Shown here: one piece after another, positions 24,069 through 32,287 of the stretch
How positions within the stretch are numbered: the stretch's first letter is position 1
Layout: each line of letters opens with the position of its first letter
NCBI GenBank assembly: GCA_010365215.1
Contig: JAAFGT010000010.1
Coordinates: 1 to 64,000, forward strand
Source of the DNA: Acidipila sp.
GTDB taxonomy: Bacteria > Acidobacteriota > Terriglobia > Acidiferrales > UBA7541
Length of the DNA: 64,000 bases
Direction of reading: 5' to 3'
Made by a program: the position numbers and the translations under genes
The notes under the pieces: generated by a model
What the model saw: the letters and a program-made list of their open reading frames with translations, nothing else
The model's database searches: none
What the model was told of the DNA's origin: nothing

Positions 24069-24641
24069 TCAACGGCGAATTACAAACATCAGGGCGAGGA
24101 GCGCGGCAAAGCCCAACACCGCTCCAGCAGCAGCTTGGTATTCACGATTGCGGCGGTATTGCATCCACGAGAAACCCGCCGGGCCCATGGTCCCGAGCGG
24201 CGGAGCGATAGGAGTATGCGGGGGCAGCCGCGGCCAGAAGAGCGGGACACGCCGCGCATACTCTTCAAACGCCGCCCCGTAGTGAGCGCGGAGCTCGGCT
24301 TCTTCCCTGCGCATAACGCCGGGATAGAACACCAGAAAATATACTGCCAACGGAATGGCGGCAAGCCAGGAGCCGCCTGCGAGGGCAATGCCGGCCGCCA
24401 GAATCACGCTGCCCAGATAAAGAGGATTGCGCGTCCAAGCGTAGGGGCCAGCGGTAGCCAGCGTTTCATGCTTGTAAAGATAACCGGCGGCATAACCGCG
24501 CACGAAAAGTCCGAGGGCGGCCACCATCGCCCCGGCCTCGAGAGGGATGGGAGCAGGTCGCGCAAAGACTAAAAAAACCAGCGCGGCGGGATAGCCCGCG
24601 CGGACGCGCCAACGCGTAATCCACCCGGGCGGCGCGCTCAT
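24069..24641 (-). CDS. Isoprenylcysteine carboxyl methyltransferase (ICMT)-like membrane protein
   Basis: A 190-residue integral membrane protein with the ICMT/PEMT signature: ATAGPYAWTRNPLYLGSVI (about 63-81), which binds SAM, and the terminal EEAELRAHYGAAFEEYARRVPLFWP. Hydrophobic segments flank these motifs and a last helix (AAAGAVLGFAALLALMFV) ends the protein. Bacterial members methylate lipids or unknown isoprenoid/phospholipid substrates; the true substrate here is unknown. Its ATG overlaps the waaC stop by four bases (ATGA), so it is translated as the last member of the LPS core operon, which suggests an envelope lipid substrate. Confidence 0.82.
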   Translation of the reverse strand: MSAPPGWITRWRVRAGYPAALVFLVFARPAPIPLEAGAMVAALGLFVRGYAAGYLYKHETLATAGPYAWTRNPLYLGSVILAAGIALAGGSWLAAIPLAVYFLVFYPGVMRREEAELRAHYGAAFEEYARRVPLFWPRLPPHTPIAPPLGTMGPAGFSWMQYRRNREYQAAAGAVLGFAALLALMFVIRR

Positions 24642-25705
24642 CGCGGTTTACTCGCGGGCCCTAAGCACCCGACAATCAAGCGCTGAACAGTTAAGCGCTG
24701 AACGACAGCTTCTTCCACCTGTTCCACGGAAATGGAAAGCATGGCGGGCGAAATCGAATTACCGCGATGATGTGTAGTCTCCGCAGGTGTGGCGTTGCGC
24801 ACGGAAACGTCTGAGGGAAAATAGGGGCCGTTCCGCGCGGGATCCGTAGGGCCGTAAATTCCCACCACCGGAGCGCCTACCGCGCCGGCAAGATGCAGCG
24901 GCCCGCTGTCGCCTCCGATAAAAATCTTCACTCGGCGCAGCATGGCGGCGAGCTGAAGGACATCCATTTCCAGCAACAAGGGCTGGGGCTCCCCGGCGGC
25001 GAGGCGCACGGCCTCGGCGAGATCACGCTCACCGGGACCGAAGCTCACCACGCCTGGATAACCCAGGCGCTTGGCCAAGCGCCGATGCAACTGGCCATAA
25101 CGTTCCGCCGGCCAGCATTTGGATTTCCACCCGCCTCCCGGACTCAGCACAAAGTAATCGGTGACGCCGGAAGCCGAGAGGGCTGCGCTGGCATAGCTTT
25201 CAGCCTCGGGCGGGATGCGCAAAGGAAAAAGGGTGGCGGCATCGCCTGCGGGCAGTTGTGCGGGTGGGCGCGCGCCCAGATGGGCGGCCAGTGCGAGATT
25301 CTGATCCACCACGTGTTTCGCGGCGGGCACCACTTGCTCCGTGTAAAACAGCACGGCGCCGCGCTCGCGGATTGCGGGCGCGCCAAAACCTACCCGTCGT
25401 GTTGCGCCGGAAAGGCGCGCCAGCAGCGCCGACTTGTATAGTCCTTGAAAATCAATTGCGCAGGTGTAATTGTTCGCGCGAAGTTGCGAAGTTACTTTGC
25501 GCACGTGGGGCCAGGAGAATCGGCGCAGCGGGATGACCGTGTCGAGGCCGGCGAATGCCGCGACGAGCGGCTGCCATTTTTCAGCGACGAGCCAGTCAAG
25601 CCGCGCCGCGGGAAAACTGGTGCGAAGCGCGCTAGCCGCGGGCAGGGCGTGCAGAATGTCCCCCATCGAGCTAAGCCGGACCAGGAGGTAGCGGTCCTCA
25701 GCCAT
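24638..25705 (-). CDS. waaC: Lipopolysaccharide heptosyltransferase I
   Basis: GT-B, family 9 glycosyltransferase, 355 residues, adding the first L-glycero-D-manno-heptose to Kdo of lipid A at the inner membrane. The start [17 protein letters not shown] is typical of WaaC. Later motifs are [21 protein letters not shown] and [30 protein letters not shown], the donor-binding region. The last 20 residues are unrelated to the family. The ATG lies inside the end of rfaE2 (8-base overlap), and the stop overlaps the ICMT-like gene. WaaC rather than WaaF is chosen from the N-terminal SSMGDILH motif; the other heptosyltransferase of the cluster has WaaF features. Confidence 0.88.
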   Translation of the reverse strand: MAEDRYLLVRLSSMGDILHALPAASALRTSFPAARLDWLVAEKWQPLVAAFAGLDTVIPLRRFSWPHVRKVTSQLRANNYTCAIDFQGLYKSALLARLSGATRRVGFGAPAIRERGAVLFYTEQVVPAAKHVVDQNLALAAHLGARPPAQLPAGDAATLFPLRIPPEAESYASAALSASGVTDYFVLSPGGGWKSKCWPAERYGQLHRRLAKRLGYPGVVSFGPGERDLAEAVRLAAGEPQPLLLEMDVLQLAAMLRRVKIFIGGDSGPLHLAGAVGAPVVGIYGPTDPARNGPYFPSDVSVRNATPAETTHHRGNSISPAMLSISVEQVEEAVVQRLTVQRLIVGCLGPASKPR

Positions 25706-26189
25706 CTGATTTCTGGCGGATGGCGGTAAACAGGTCGCGGGTGGAATGGCGTTTGGGATCGCCGGCGATAGCCACGCGAACGCCGAGGCGCGCGGCCAAC
25801 TCGCGCTCGGGCACCGAATCCACCGTGTAATCGGTGCCTTTGGCGTGTACGTCGGGGCGCAAGGCAGTCAGCAGGGCCTCGACGTCAGGCTCGTCGAAGA
25901 TAGTTACATAATCGACCGCCGCCAGCGCGGCCACGAGCTCCGCGCGGCCACGCTCACCCAGCACAGGACGACCGTCGCCTTTTAAACGCCGCACGCTCGC
26001 GTCTGAATTGACGCCGACGACGAGCACGTGGCCTAAGGCGCGCGCCGCCGCCAGGTAGCGCACGTGCCCCACGTGCAAAAGATCGAAGCAGCCATTCGCC
26101 AGTACTATGCGGCGGCCACGCGCGCGCTCCTCGGCCAGGCGGCTGCGCAGATCGTCACGCGAGAGTATTTTTTTGTCGGTAGTTATCAT
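25698..26189 (-). CDS. rfaE2: D-glycero-beta-D-manno-heptose 1-phosphate adenylyltransferase
   Basis: Nucleotidyltransferase that makes ADP-heptose precursor from heptose 1-phosphate and ATP; 163 residues from the ATG at 26189. The motif [18 protein letters not shown] carries the HxGH site, followed by [19 protein letters not shown] and [14 protein letters not shown]. It corresponds to the C-terminal domain of E. coli HldE; here kinase and adenylyltransferase are separate genes. An alternative start at 26225 would overlap the rfaE1 end. Its stop codon lies within the first codons of waaC. Confidence 0.92.
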   Translation of the reverse strand: MITTDKKILSRDDLRSRLAEERARGRRIVLANGCFDLLHVGHVRYLAAARALGHVLVVGVNSDASVRRLKGDGRPVLGERGRAELVAALAAVDYVTIFDEPDVEALLTALRPDVHAKGTDYTVDSVPERELAARLGVRVAIAGDPKRHSTRDLFTAIRQKSDG

Positions 26190-26205
26190 CGGCGAGCCGG
26201 CAAGG

Positions 26206-27315
26206 TCATTTCCTGCGAGCGCCATTTTTGGGCGCCCGGCGCCTGGGTCTTCCGCGCCGTGGAGACGATTGCCGCGCGAGGCCGGATGGCAAAGTTGCAG
26301 CGGCACTGCCGCTGACCTCGCTGTGCAGGGCGGCCAGCAGCTCGGCGCGCGTGACCGTAGCTGTGCCGCGCTTCATGACCACAATGCCTGCGGCGTAGTT
26401 GGCCAGGCGCGCGGCTTCCGGAAAAGTTGCTCCGGCAGCGACGGCGATGGTAAACGCGGCGATGACCGTGTCGCCCGCTCCGGTGACGTCCACGGCATCT
26501 TCCGCGCCGAAAACCGGGATGGCCTGGGGCGCGCGCTGCGGCTCGAAAAGCACCATGCCGTCTTTGCCGCGCGTCACCAGCAGCGCGCGCAACTTCAGAT
26601 GACGAAGAGCACGCCGGCCCAGCCGCTCGAGCTCAGCCGTGTCATGGCCAATACGCCGGTGGTAGAGCGCTTCCAGCTCCGGCTCATTGGGCGTGGCGGC
26701 GGTAACTCCCGCGCCACGAAAATCGAGCAGTGCGTAACGCGAATCGAGAATCACCGGAGGCCCGCCGGAACGGGCAAGCCTACGCACGATACGCGGGGTG
26801 ATAGCGCCAAAACCGTAATCGGATACAAGTATGGCCCCGGCCTTGCTTGCGTGCTGTAGGGCGCGCAGCTCCAGTGCGTGCCGCGCCGGGGATGGTAACG
26901 GGCCGGACGGCTGGCGATCGACGCGCAACACTTGCTGCTGTGCCGTGTGCGTCCATCCGGCGAAGTAGCGCGTCTTGGCGGGAGTTGTCCAGCCGCGCAA
27001 GGTGACGATCCCGGAAGTGGAAACTTTCTTGGCGCGAAAATAATCCAGCAGAGCGCGGCCGGCGGCGTCATCGCCCACCACCCCCACGGGAATTATGCGC
27101 GCGCCGAGATCCGCCAGGTTGTTGGCGGCATTCGCGCCGCCGCCGGGCACGAGCGCAGTCTTTTGCTGGCGGAGAATCAGCACGGGAGCTTCGCGGGAGA
27201 CGCGATCGATCTCGCCGAAGACGAACTCGTCGGCCACGAGATCCGCCAATACCAAAATGCGCTGTTGCGCGAATGCTTCGACAAGCTCGATCAGGCGGCC
27301 AATATCGGCACTCAC
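26206..27315 (-). CDS. rfaE1: D-glycero-beta-D-manno-heptose-7-phosphate kinase
   Basis: PfkB-family sugar kinase, counterpart of the N-terminal domain of HldE; phosphorylates heptose 7-phosphate at C1. It is 369 residues from a GTG that overlaps the gmhB stop (GTGA). Seen are the N-terminal [38 protein letters not shown] (substrate glycines), [13 protein letters not shown] and the catalytic anion-hole motif [13 protein letters not shown]. The C-terminal 40 residues (from [13 protein letters not shown]) form a basic, Arg/Pro-rich tail not typical of the family. It is followed by rfaE2 16 bases downstream. Confidence 0.92.
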   Translation of the reverse strand: MSADIGRLIELVEAFAQQRILVLADLVADEFVFGEIDRVSREAPVLILRQQKTALVPGGGANAANNLADLGARIIPVGVVGDDAAGRALLDYFRAKKVSTSGIVTLRGWTTPAKTRYFAGWTHTAQQQVLRVDRQPSGPLPSPARHALELRALQHASKAGAILVSDYGFGAITPRIVRRLARSGGPPVILDSRYALLDFRGAGVTAATPNEPELEALYHRRIGHDTAELERLGRRALRHLKLRALLVTRGKDGMVLFEPQRAPQAIPVFGAEDAVDVTGAGDTVIAAFTIAVAAGATFPEAARLANYAAGIVVMKRGTATVTRAELLAALHSEVSGSAAATLPSGLARQSSPRRGRPRRRAPKNGARRK

Positions 27316-27884
27316 GATTTATTCCCCGGCAATATTAAATCCACCGCGCTGCTCAGATCTTCGGCCACATGGTCAGGCTGGCGCGGCCATTCTCCATGAT
27401 GCCATTGGTAATCGCCAGCGCCGTAGCCGGTGAGCACCAGAATGGTACGCGCGCCCACGGCGAAACCCAGTTCCAGATCGCCATAGCGGTCTCCGACCAT
27501 CCACGAGCCCTCTTTAGTCAGGTGGTGCTCCTGGCAAGCCCTGGCAATGAGGCCGGGCAAGGGTTTGCGGCACTCGCAGCGATCGGCCTTTTGATGCGGG
27601 CAATAATAATATCCATCTACGTGAGCGCCCTCGGCGGCCAGGGCTTCCGTAATCCGCTCATGGACTTCGACCACCAGCGACTCCGGAAATATTTTGCGAG
27701 AGATCCCCGACTGGTTGGTGACCACAATCACCGGCCAACCCGCCTGGTTCAGCCGGCGAATAGCCGGAGCCGCGAAGGAATACATTTTCAGGCGGCTGAT
27801 GTGATTCAGGTAGCCCATTTCCTCACAGAGCGTGCCATCGCGATCGAGAAAGACGGCTGGGCGCTTCAAACCCGGGCTAGACAC
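27312..27884 (-). CDS. gmhB: D-glycero-beta-D-manno-heptose-1,7-bisphosphate 7-phosphatase
   Basis: HAD-superfamily histidinol-phosphatase-like enzyme removing the 7-phosphate in ADP-heptose synthesis; 190 residues from the GTG at 27884, which is preceded by GGAGAGGA and lies inside the last codons of waaF. The frame is open upstream to 27947, but that stretch is waaF coding sequence. The nucleophile motif is FLDRDGTLCEE; VIVVTNQSGISR is motif II. The zinc-binding loop is YYYCPHQKADRCECRKPLP, and MVGDRYGDLELG is the metal motif IV. All are intact. Its stop overlaps the rfaE1 start. Confidence 0.94.
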   Translation of the reverse strand: MSSPGLKRPAVFLDRDGTLCEEMGYLNHISRLKMYSFAAPAIRRLNQAGWPVIVVTNQSGISRKIFPESLVVEVHERITEALAAEGAHVDGYYYCPHQKADRCECRKPLPGLIARACQEHHLTKEGSWMVGDRYGDLELGFAVGARTILVLTGYGAGDYQWHHGEWPRQPDHVAEDLSSAVDLILPGNKS

Positions 27885-28941
27885 CGTTGGATTTCCTCTC
27901 CGCTCGCTGTGCGGCATAGGCGTGCAGCGCGGGCCGCGCGGCATCAAGCACTTCTGTAACGCTGACGCCGGTCATGCAGCGATGGTCAATCGGGCAATGG
28001 CGCAGGAAACAGGGACTGCAGGCCACCCGCCGCTGCACCACCGTCACCAGCGGTGCGAGCGGAGCCGTGCCGCCGGGATCGGTGGGGCCAAATACGGCCA
28101 CCACCGGAAGGCCCACGGCTGCGGCCAGGTGCATCGCTCCGGAATCATTGCCAATAAAAAGACCGCAGCGCGCGAGAAATGCCGGCAGGTCGCCGATCGC
28201 GGTGTTGCCGGCTAAATTGATGACGCGAGGCTCCAGACTGGCCACCCGTGCGGCCACTTCTTTCTCCGAGGCCGCGCCGAAAAGTATCACATCGGCGGCA
28301 AACTCAGCAATTAAGCGGCCGGCGAGCTGCGCGTAGCGATCCGCCGGCCAGCACTTTGCCGTGCCGTACGCCGCGCCCGCAGCGAACGCTATGCGCAGCC
28401 TGCCGCGAAGCGAACCGGCGGACACGAGAGTTTCTTCGGCGCGGTCGAGAGCTGCCGTTTCCAATTGCAGCCGGACGTTGCGGGAGTCGGGCAAGCTTTC
28501 AATCCAGCCTGCGCGTCGCAACAGCTCGAGGTAATAATTGGACTCGTGTGGGGGCGATCCGCCCGGGCCGGGCAGCGGCACGGCGTGCGTGAGCAGCCAG
28601 CCGCGGGCGTCGCGCGCGTAACCGATGCGCTCGGGAATATTCGCGCGCCAGGCAATCCACGCGGCTTCGAAGGCGTTTTGAAGCAAGATGGCGGTGTCGA
28701 ATCGTTCGCGGCGCAGCTCGGCCGCGAGGCGTTCAAGCCCGGCCAGGCCGCGATGACGGCCTTTGTTTTCGAAAATGATCAGGCCATCCACGTAGGGTTG
28801 CCCGCGATAGATATCCGCCACCCAGGGCCGCGCCAGGATTTGAATCTCTGCTTGCGGTTGACACTTGCGGATGGCCTGCAGCGCCGGAATCGAAAGCACT
28901 GCATCGCCCACCCAATTCGTCGCGCGGACCAGAATCTTCAC
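27877..28941 (-). CDS. waaF: Lipopolysaccharide heptosyltransferase II
   Basis: Family 9 glycosyltransferase, 354 residues from a GTG overlapping the lpxK stop; the longer open frame upstream is lpxK coding sequence. It adds the second heptose to the inner core. The N terminus VKILVRATNWVGDAVLSIPAL is the standard WaaF beginning. FAAGAAYGTAKCWPADRYAQL, FIGNDSGAMHLAAAVGLPVVAVFGPTDP and the Cys-rich ACSPCFLRHCPIDHRCM near the C terminus are also WaaF features. It is central in the waaA-to-waaC operon. Confidence 0.92.
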   Translation of the reverse strand: MKILVRATNWVGDAVLSIPALQAIRKCQPQAEIQILARPWVADIYRGQPYVDGLIIFENKGRHRGLAGLERLAAELRRERFDTAILLQNAFEAAWIAWRANIPERIGYARDARGWLLTHAVPLPGPGGSPPHESNYYLELLRRAGWIESLPDSRNVRLQLETAALDRAEETLVSAGSLRGRLRIAFAAGAAYGTAKCWPADRYAQLAGRLIAEFAADVILFGAASEKEVAARVASLEPRVINLAGNTAIGDLPAFLARCGLFIGNDSGAMHLAAAVGLPVVAVFGPTDPGGTAPLAPLVTVVQRRVACSPCFLRHCPIDHRCMTGVSVTEVLDAARPALHAYAAQRAERKSNGV

Positions 28942-29969
28942 CGCGCGGCTCCGTGGTGGCGCTTTACACTCGCCAGAATTGCCCGCCAGAAGCCATGGGG
29001 ATCGTTGAGACGCATCTCGATGCGGCAATAGTAGGCTGGGAGCGTTTCGAATGTGTTCGGGGGAAGATTGAAAACGTCCTTTTCCGTGCAGACCAGGGCT
29101 TCGGCGCCCGCGGCCTGCGCCTGACGTTCCATTTTGCGCAGCTCGTAGGTGGTATAGGCGTGATGGTCGCGAAAAGCGCGCGCGCCAACCAGATGAAATC
29201 CCCAACGCTTGTTCAGATCGCTCCAGAAGCCGGCAGGATTTCCGATTCCGCAGAAGGTAAAAAACTTCGTCTTGCCGGGGACCACCAGCTGCTTCTCAGT
29301 TCCTCTTCCGTCTGGAATCGATAAAATCTGCTGCAGGTGCGTCTGCGCGTAGAAAATCGGCGCGGTGGAATAACGGCGAAGTTGCTCTTCGATCGCCGGA
29401 GCGCTTGCGCTTCGAGTGATCACCAGAATATCCGCGCGCTCGAGAGCCGGGAGAGGCTCGCGAAGCCGCCCGGTCGGCAGCAGGCCACCGCCGAATGGAT
29501 TGGTAGCGTCAATGAGGACGACGTCGACATCCCGCGCCAGCGCGAGATGCTGAAAGCCGTCATCCAGCACCAGCCATTCCACATCCTCTTTTTCCATGCG
29601 CATGGCTTCCGCGCGGCGGTTGGCCCCGGCTCCGATGGGAGCCTGGCCTGCCGTCCTGGCCTGCAGGAGGCGCACTTCATCGCTTAATTCCGGCTTCCCT
29701 CTTCTTTTCGATTTCCCGAATCCAGCATATCCGCGCGTCAGAATTCCGACGCGTTTGCGTTCCTCCAACAGCCGCTGGGTGATCCAAAGCACCATGGGCG
29801 TCTTGCCGGTACCGCCGACAGTGAGGTTTCCAATACTCACGACAATCTGCGGCAGGCGGTGCTGGCGGAAGAAACGCCGGCGATAGAGCCACACTCTGGC
29901 CCGCGAGCCGCCCGCATAAACCAGGCTCAATGGCCGGATAACGGCGCGAAGTACGGGATAGAGCTTCAC
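28938..29969 (-). CDS. lpxK: Tetraacyldisaccharide 4'-kinase
   Basis: Inner-membrane kinase that phosphorylates the 4' position of the lipid A disaccharide; 343 residues from a GTG that overlaps the waaA stop. The upstream open frame belongs to waaA. The N-terminal hydrophobic/basic helix (LYPVLRAVIRPLSLVYAGG) attaches the protein to the membrane. The P-loop is SIGNLTVGGTGKTPMV. GILTRGYAGFGKSK, WLVLDDGFQHLALARDVDVVLID and the acidic DDGFQH catalytic motif follow. Family length and motif order are as expected. Confidence 0.94.
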   Translation of the reverse strand: MKLYPVLRAVIRPLSLVYAGGSRARVWLYRRRFFRQHRLPQIVVSIGNLTVGGTGKTPMVLWITQRLLEERKRVGILTRGYAGFGKSKRRGKPELSDEVRLLQARTAGQAPIGAGANRRAEAMRMEKEDVEWLVLDDGFQHLALARDVDVVLIDATNPFGGGLLPTGRLREPLPALERADILVITRSASAPAIEEQLRRYSTAPIFYAQTHLQQILSIPDGRGTEKQLVVPGKTKFFTFCGIGNPAGFWSDLNKRWGFHLVGARAFRDHHAYTTYELRKMERQAQAAGAEALVCTEKDVFNLPPNTFETLPAYYCRIEMRLNDPHGFWRAILASVKRHHGAAR

Positions 29970-31345
29970 GCGCGCCCTCGTTTTTCGGGGGGCAGTGTCG
30001 CGGTGCCAGCCGGCTCGATGCCAGCCGGCTCGGCGTAAGCAGGTTCGTCGAGAAATGCGGCCAGCCGCTGCAAAGTGCGATCGGTTGCGCCCTGATTGCG
30101 CTCGACCAGCGAGCGCGCCGCGATGGCCATGGATTCGCGACGCGACTTGTCTTCCAGCAGCTTCACCCATTCCTGGCCCAACTCGCTGCTGGAGCGCACC
30201 TGCACACCCGCGCCGGCGCTTACAAACTCCGCAGCCATCTGCCGGAAGTTTTCCATGGATGGGCCGAAGACGGGCGGCTTGGAAAACCACGCCGGCTCCA
30301 GGATATTGTGACCGCCCGCGGGGACCAGCGACCCACCCACAAAAACGGCGTCGGCAACTTCGTAAAGGGAGGCCAGCTCACCGAGCGAGTCGAGCAGCAG
30401 AACGTCGGCCGAATCATTGAGCGCCCCGGTCAGATCCAGACTGCTGCGCCGCACGATGGTCCAGCCGCGCTCCTCCACAAGTGAAGCGGCGGGGACAAAA
30501 CGCTCCGTCTTGCGCGGCGCGAGCACCAGCAAGGCGTGCCGCCACTTGCGCTGCACGGCATCGAAAGCGGCGAGCACTTCTTCTTCTTCGTCGGCCACCA
30601 CGCTGCCGGCGACGATCACCGGCCAGCGCTCCTGCTCGCGAATCTGCCGCTGGAGCCAGGCCAGAAGCGCTCCACCCTGCGGAGGGGTCACGTCATATTT
30701 CAAATTGCCGGTGACAGCAACGCGTTCCTCGGGCGCGCCCAGCAGGCGAATGCGGCGTGCGTCGTCGGCGCTTTGCATGAGAAACAGATCCGGGCCGGCG
30801 AGCACTTTTTCCATGAAGTGTCCGCTGATGTCGCTGTATCGCCGCGTGCGCTTGAAAGATTTCTCAGAGATACGTCCGTTGACAAATACCACGGGCACTC
30901 CCGCGCGGCGTGCGTGGCGCAGAAAATTGGGCCAGATTTCCGTTTCCATAATGACCACCAGCGCGGGTCGCACGGCTTCGAAGGCTCGCGACAGCGGCCG
31001 CGGCCAGTCGAAGGGAAAATAGAAAACAGCGTCGGCAAACGGCGCACGCTCACGGGCCAGCACCTGCCCGGTGGGCGTGGTGGTGGAGATAACCAGTCGA
31101 CGCCGCGGAAATCGTTCGCGAAGCTTCCTGGCCAGCGGCAAAGCAGCGAGGACTTCGCCGACCGAAACGGCGTGAATCCAGATGGTACCTTTTTCGCCAT
31201 CCGGGGTGCGCACGGCAGCGGGCAGGTAGCCGCGCCTCTGCTTCAGGCCATGAAAATACTTGCCGCGCCGCCAGCGCTCGAAGGCGAAATAGGGCAGCAG
31301 CAGCAGCGCGCCGGTAGCGGTCAGCAGAGTATAAAGAAAATACAC
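29966..31345 (-). CDS. waaA: 3-deoxy-D-manno-octulosonic acid transferase
   Basis: GT-B family 30 enzyme transferring Kdo from CMP-Kdo to lipid IVA, 459 residues from a GTG. The first 20 residues form the membrane anchor (LYTLLTATGALLLLPYFAFE). IWIHAVSVGEVLAALPLA, VISTTTPTGQVLARER, VVIMETEIWPNFL and the C-terminal GGSLVPAGGHNILEPAW are diagnostic. The final 35 residues form a variable tail in which AEPAG-type residues are duplicated by a 15-bp tandem duplication at 30004-30032. First gene of the minus-strand LPS operon; a TATAAT box lies about 60 bases upstream. Confidence 0.95.
   Translation of the reverse strand: MYFLYTLLTATGALLLLPYFAFERWRRGKYFHGLKQRRGYLPAAVRTPDGEKGTIWIHAVSVGEVLAALPLARKLRERFPRRRLVISTTTPTGQVLARERAPFADAVFYFPFDWPRPLSRAFEAVRPALVVIMETEIWPNFLRHARRAGVPVVFVNGRISEKSFKRTRRYSDISGHFMEKVLAGPDLFLMQSADDARRIRLLGAPEERVAVTGNLKYDVTPPQGGALLAWLQRQIREQERWPVIVAGSVVADEEEEVLAAFDAVQRKWRHALLVLAPRKTERFVPAASLVEERGWTIVRRSSLDLTGALNDSADVLLLDSLGELASLYEVADAVFVGGSLVPAGGHNILEPAWFSKPPVFGPSMENFRQMAAEFVSAGAGVQVRSSSELGQEWVKLLEDKSRRESMAIAARSLVERNQGATDRTLQRLAAFLDEPAYAEPAGIEPAGTATLPPEKRGRA
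30004..30032. repeat. 15-bp tandem duplication inside waaA 3' end
   Basis: TGCCAGCCGGCTCGA is followed directly by TGCCAGCCGGCTCG. The duplication keeps the reading frame and repeats EPAG in the poorly conserved C-terminal tail of WaaA. Confidence 0.8.
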
Positions 31346-31401
31346 GATATCCCTGGCGCGGGCTCAGTTCCCTTCCCGGGCGAGCCATGCGCAAACTGAG
31401 T

Positions 31402-31407
31402 ATTATA
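31402..31407 (-). promoter_or_regulatory. Candidate -10 box for the LPS operon
   Basis: A perfect TATAAT on the minus strand, about 57 bases upstream of the waaA start. No convincing -35 hexamer is found at 16-19 bases, so it may depend on an activator, an extended element, or be fortuitous. Confidence 0.3.
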
Positions 31408-31545
31408 GGGGCGTTGCCTCCTAGAGGGTTGGCTTACCTAAGGCATACCTTCGTTGCGGGTCCGGCATCGAAGTGCAGAGCGATGTTTTGATTCGGGGCT
31501 CTTGTCGACCGTCAGACGGGTGAAATCTCAAGTGCGGGAGAGGAA

Positions 31546-32205
31546 TTGAAAAGACGCGTACACATCGGCCACGCAGTGCAGGACTGTTTACTGCTTCCGC
31601 TGGCGGGTGCTTTTGCATGCTTGGGACTTGCCGCGCAGACCAGTCCGCAGGGAATGCCTGCTCACGACGCGCACCAGGGATGCGTGATCTCCGCCGATCC
31701 GTATACTGACGCCGCACGATCCAAGGAGAAGTTTGGGAAGAAACACCCTTACGATGCCGGCGTCCTTGCACTGGAAGTTGGCCTGCGCAACGACACGGAT
31801 AATCCCATCTCGGTGAATTTAGAGCGCATTCGACTGATGCTCGAGGTGCCGGGCGAGCGCAAGCAGAGCCTTGAGCCATTGGAGCTGGACGACGCCGCAG
31901 ACCGCATCGCCGAGCCGGGTGGAACCAATCCGGTGTTTTCCCGCTCGCCGCTTCCCGGCCGCAAAGTGAAAGGAGGACGCGGCAAGGACTGGCAGAAGCT
32001 GCGCGCCGCGCTGACGGCCACCGCCCTTTCCAGCGATATCCTACCGCCCCACTCCACCACGCGGGGATTTCTATTTTTCGATGTGAACCAACACTTCGAC
32101 TGGCTGGCTCATGCCAGCCTCTATGTTCCCGAGTTGCGCTTCGTTCCCTCCCGCGAGGAGCTGCTTTACTTCGAAGTCGACCTGGCTCCGGCACTCCGGC
32201 ATTAG
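31546..32205 (+). CDS. Secreted protein of unknown function
   Basis: A 219-residue product from a TTG start preceded by GGGAGAGGAA, a strong ribosome binding site that decides the start. The N terminus is a signal peptide (basic KRRVHIGH, hydrophobic LLLPLAGAFACLGLAAQ) with probable cleavage after AAQ. The mature part alternates strands typical of an Ig-like or transthyretin-like fold (VLALEVGLRNDTDNPISVNLE, RIRLMLEVPGERK) and ends with PSREELLYFEVDLAP. A phrase like TTRGFLFFDVNQHFDWLAHASLYVPEL suggests a bacterial protein with a DUF4352-type or similar domain, but no family is confidently recognised. It stands alone between the LPS operon and pcrA. Confidence 0.7.
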   Translation: MKRRVHIGHAVQDCLLLPLAGAFACLGLAAQTSPQGMPAHDAHQGCVISADPYTDAARSKEKFGKKHPYDAGVLALEVGLRNDTDNPISVNLERIRLMLEVPGERKQSLEPLELDDAADRIAEPGGTNPVFSRSPLPGRKVKGGRGKDWQKLRAALTATALSSDILPPHSTTRGFLFFDVNQHFDWLAHASLYVPELRFVPSREELLYFEVDLAPALRH

Positions 32206-32287
32206 TTCAGATAAAAGATTTTCCGACCGAAGTTAGGCGAATGGCCGGGTGGTCGGCTAAAATACGTTTGCTCCAGGAAATCCGCGA

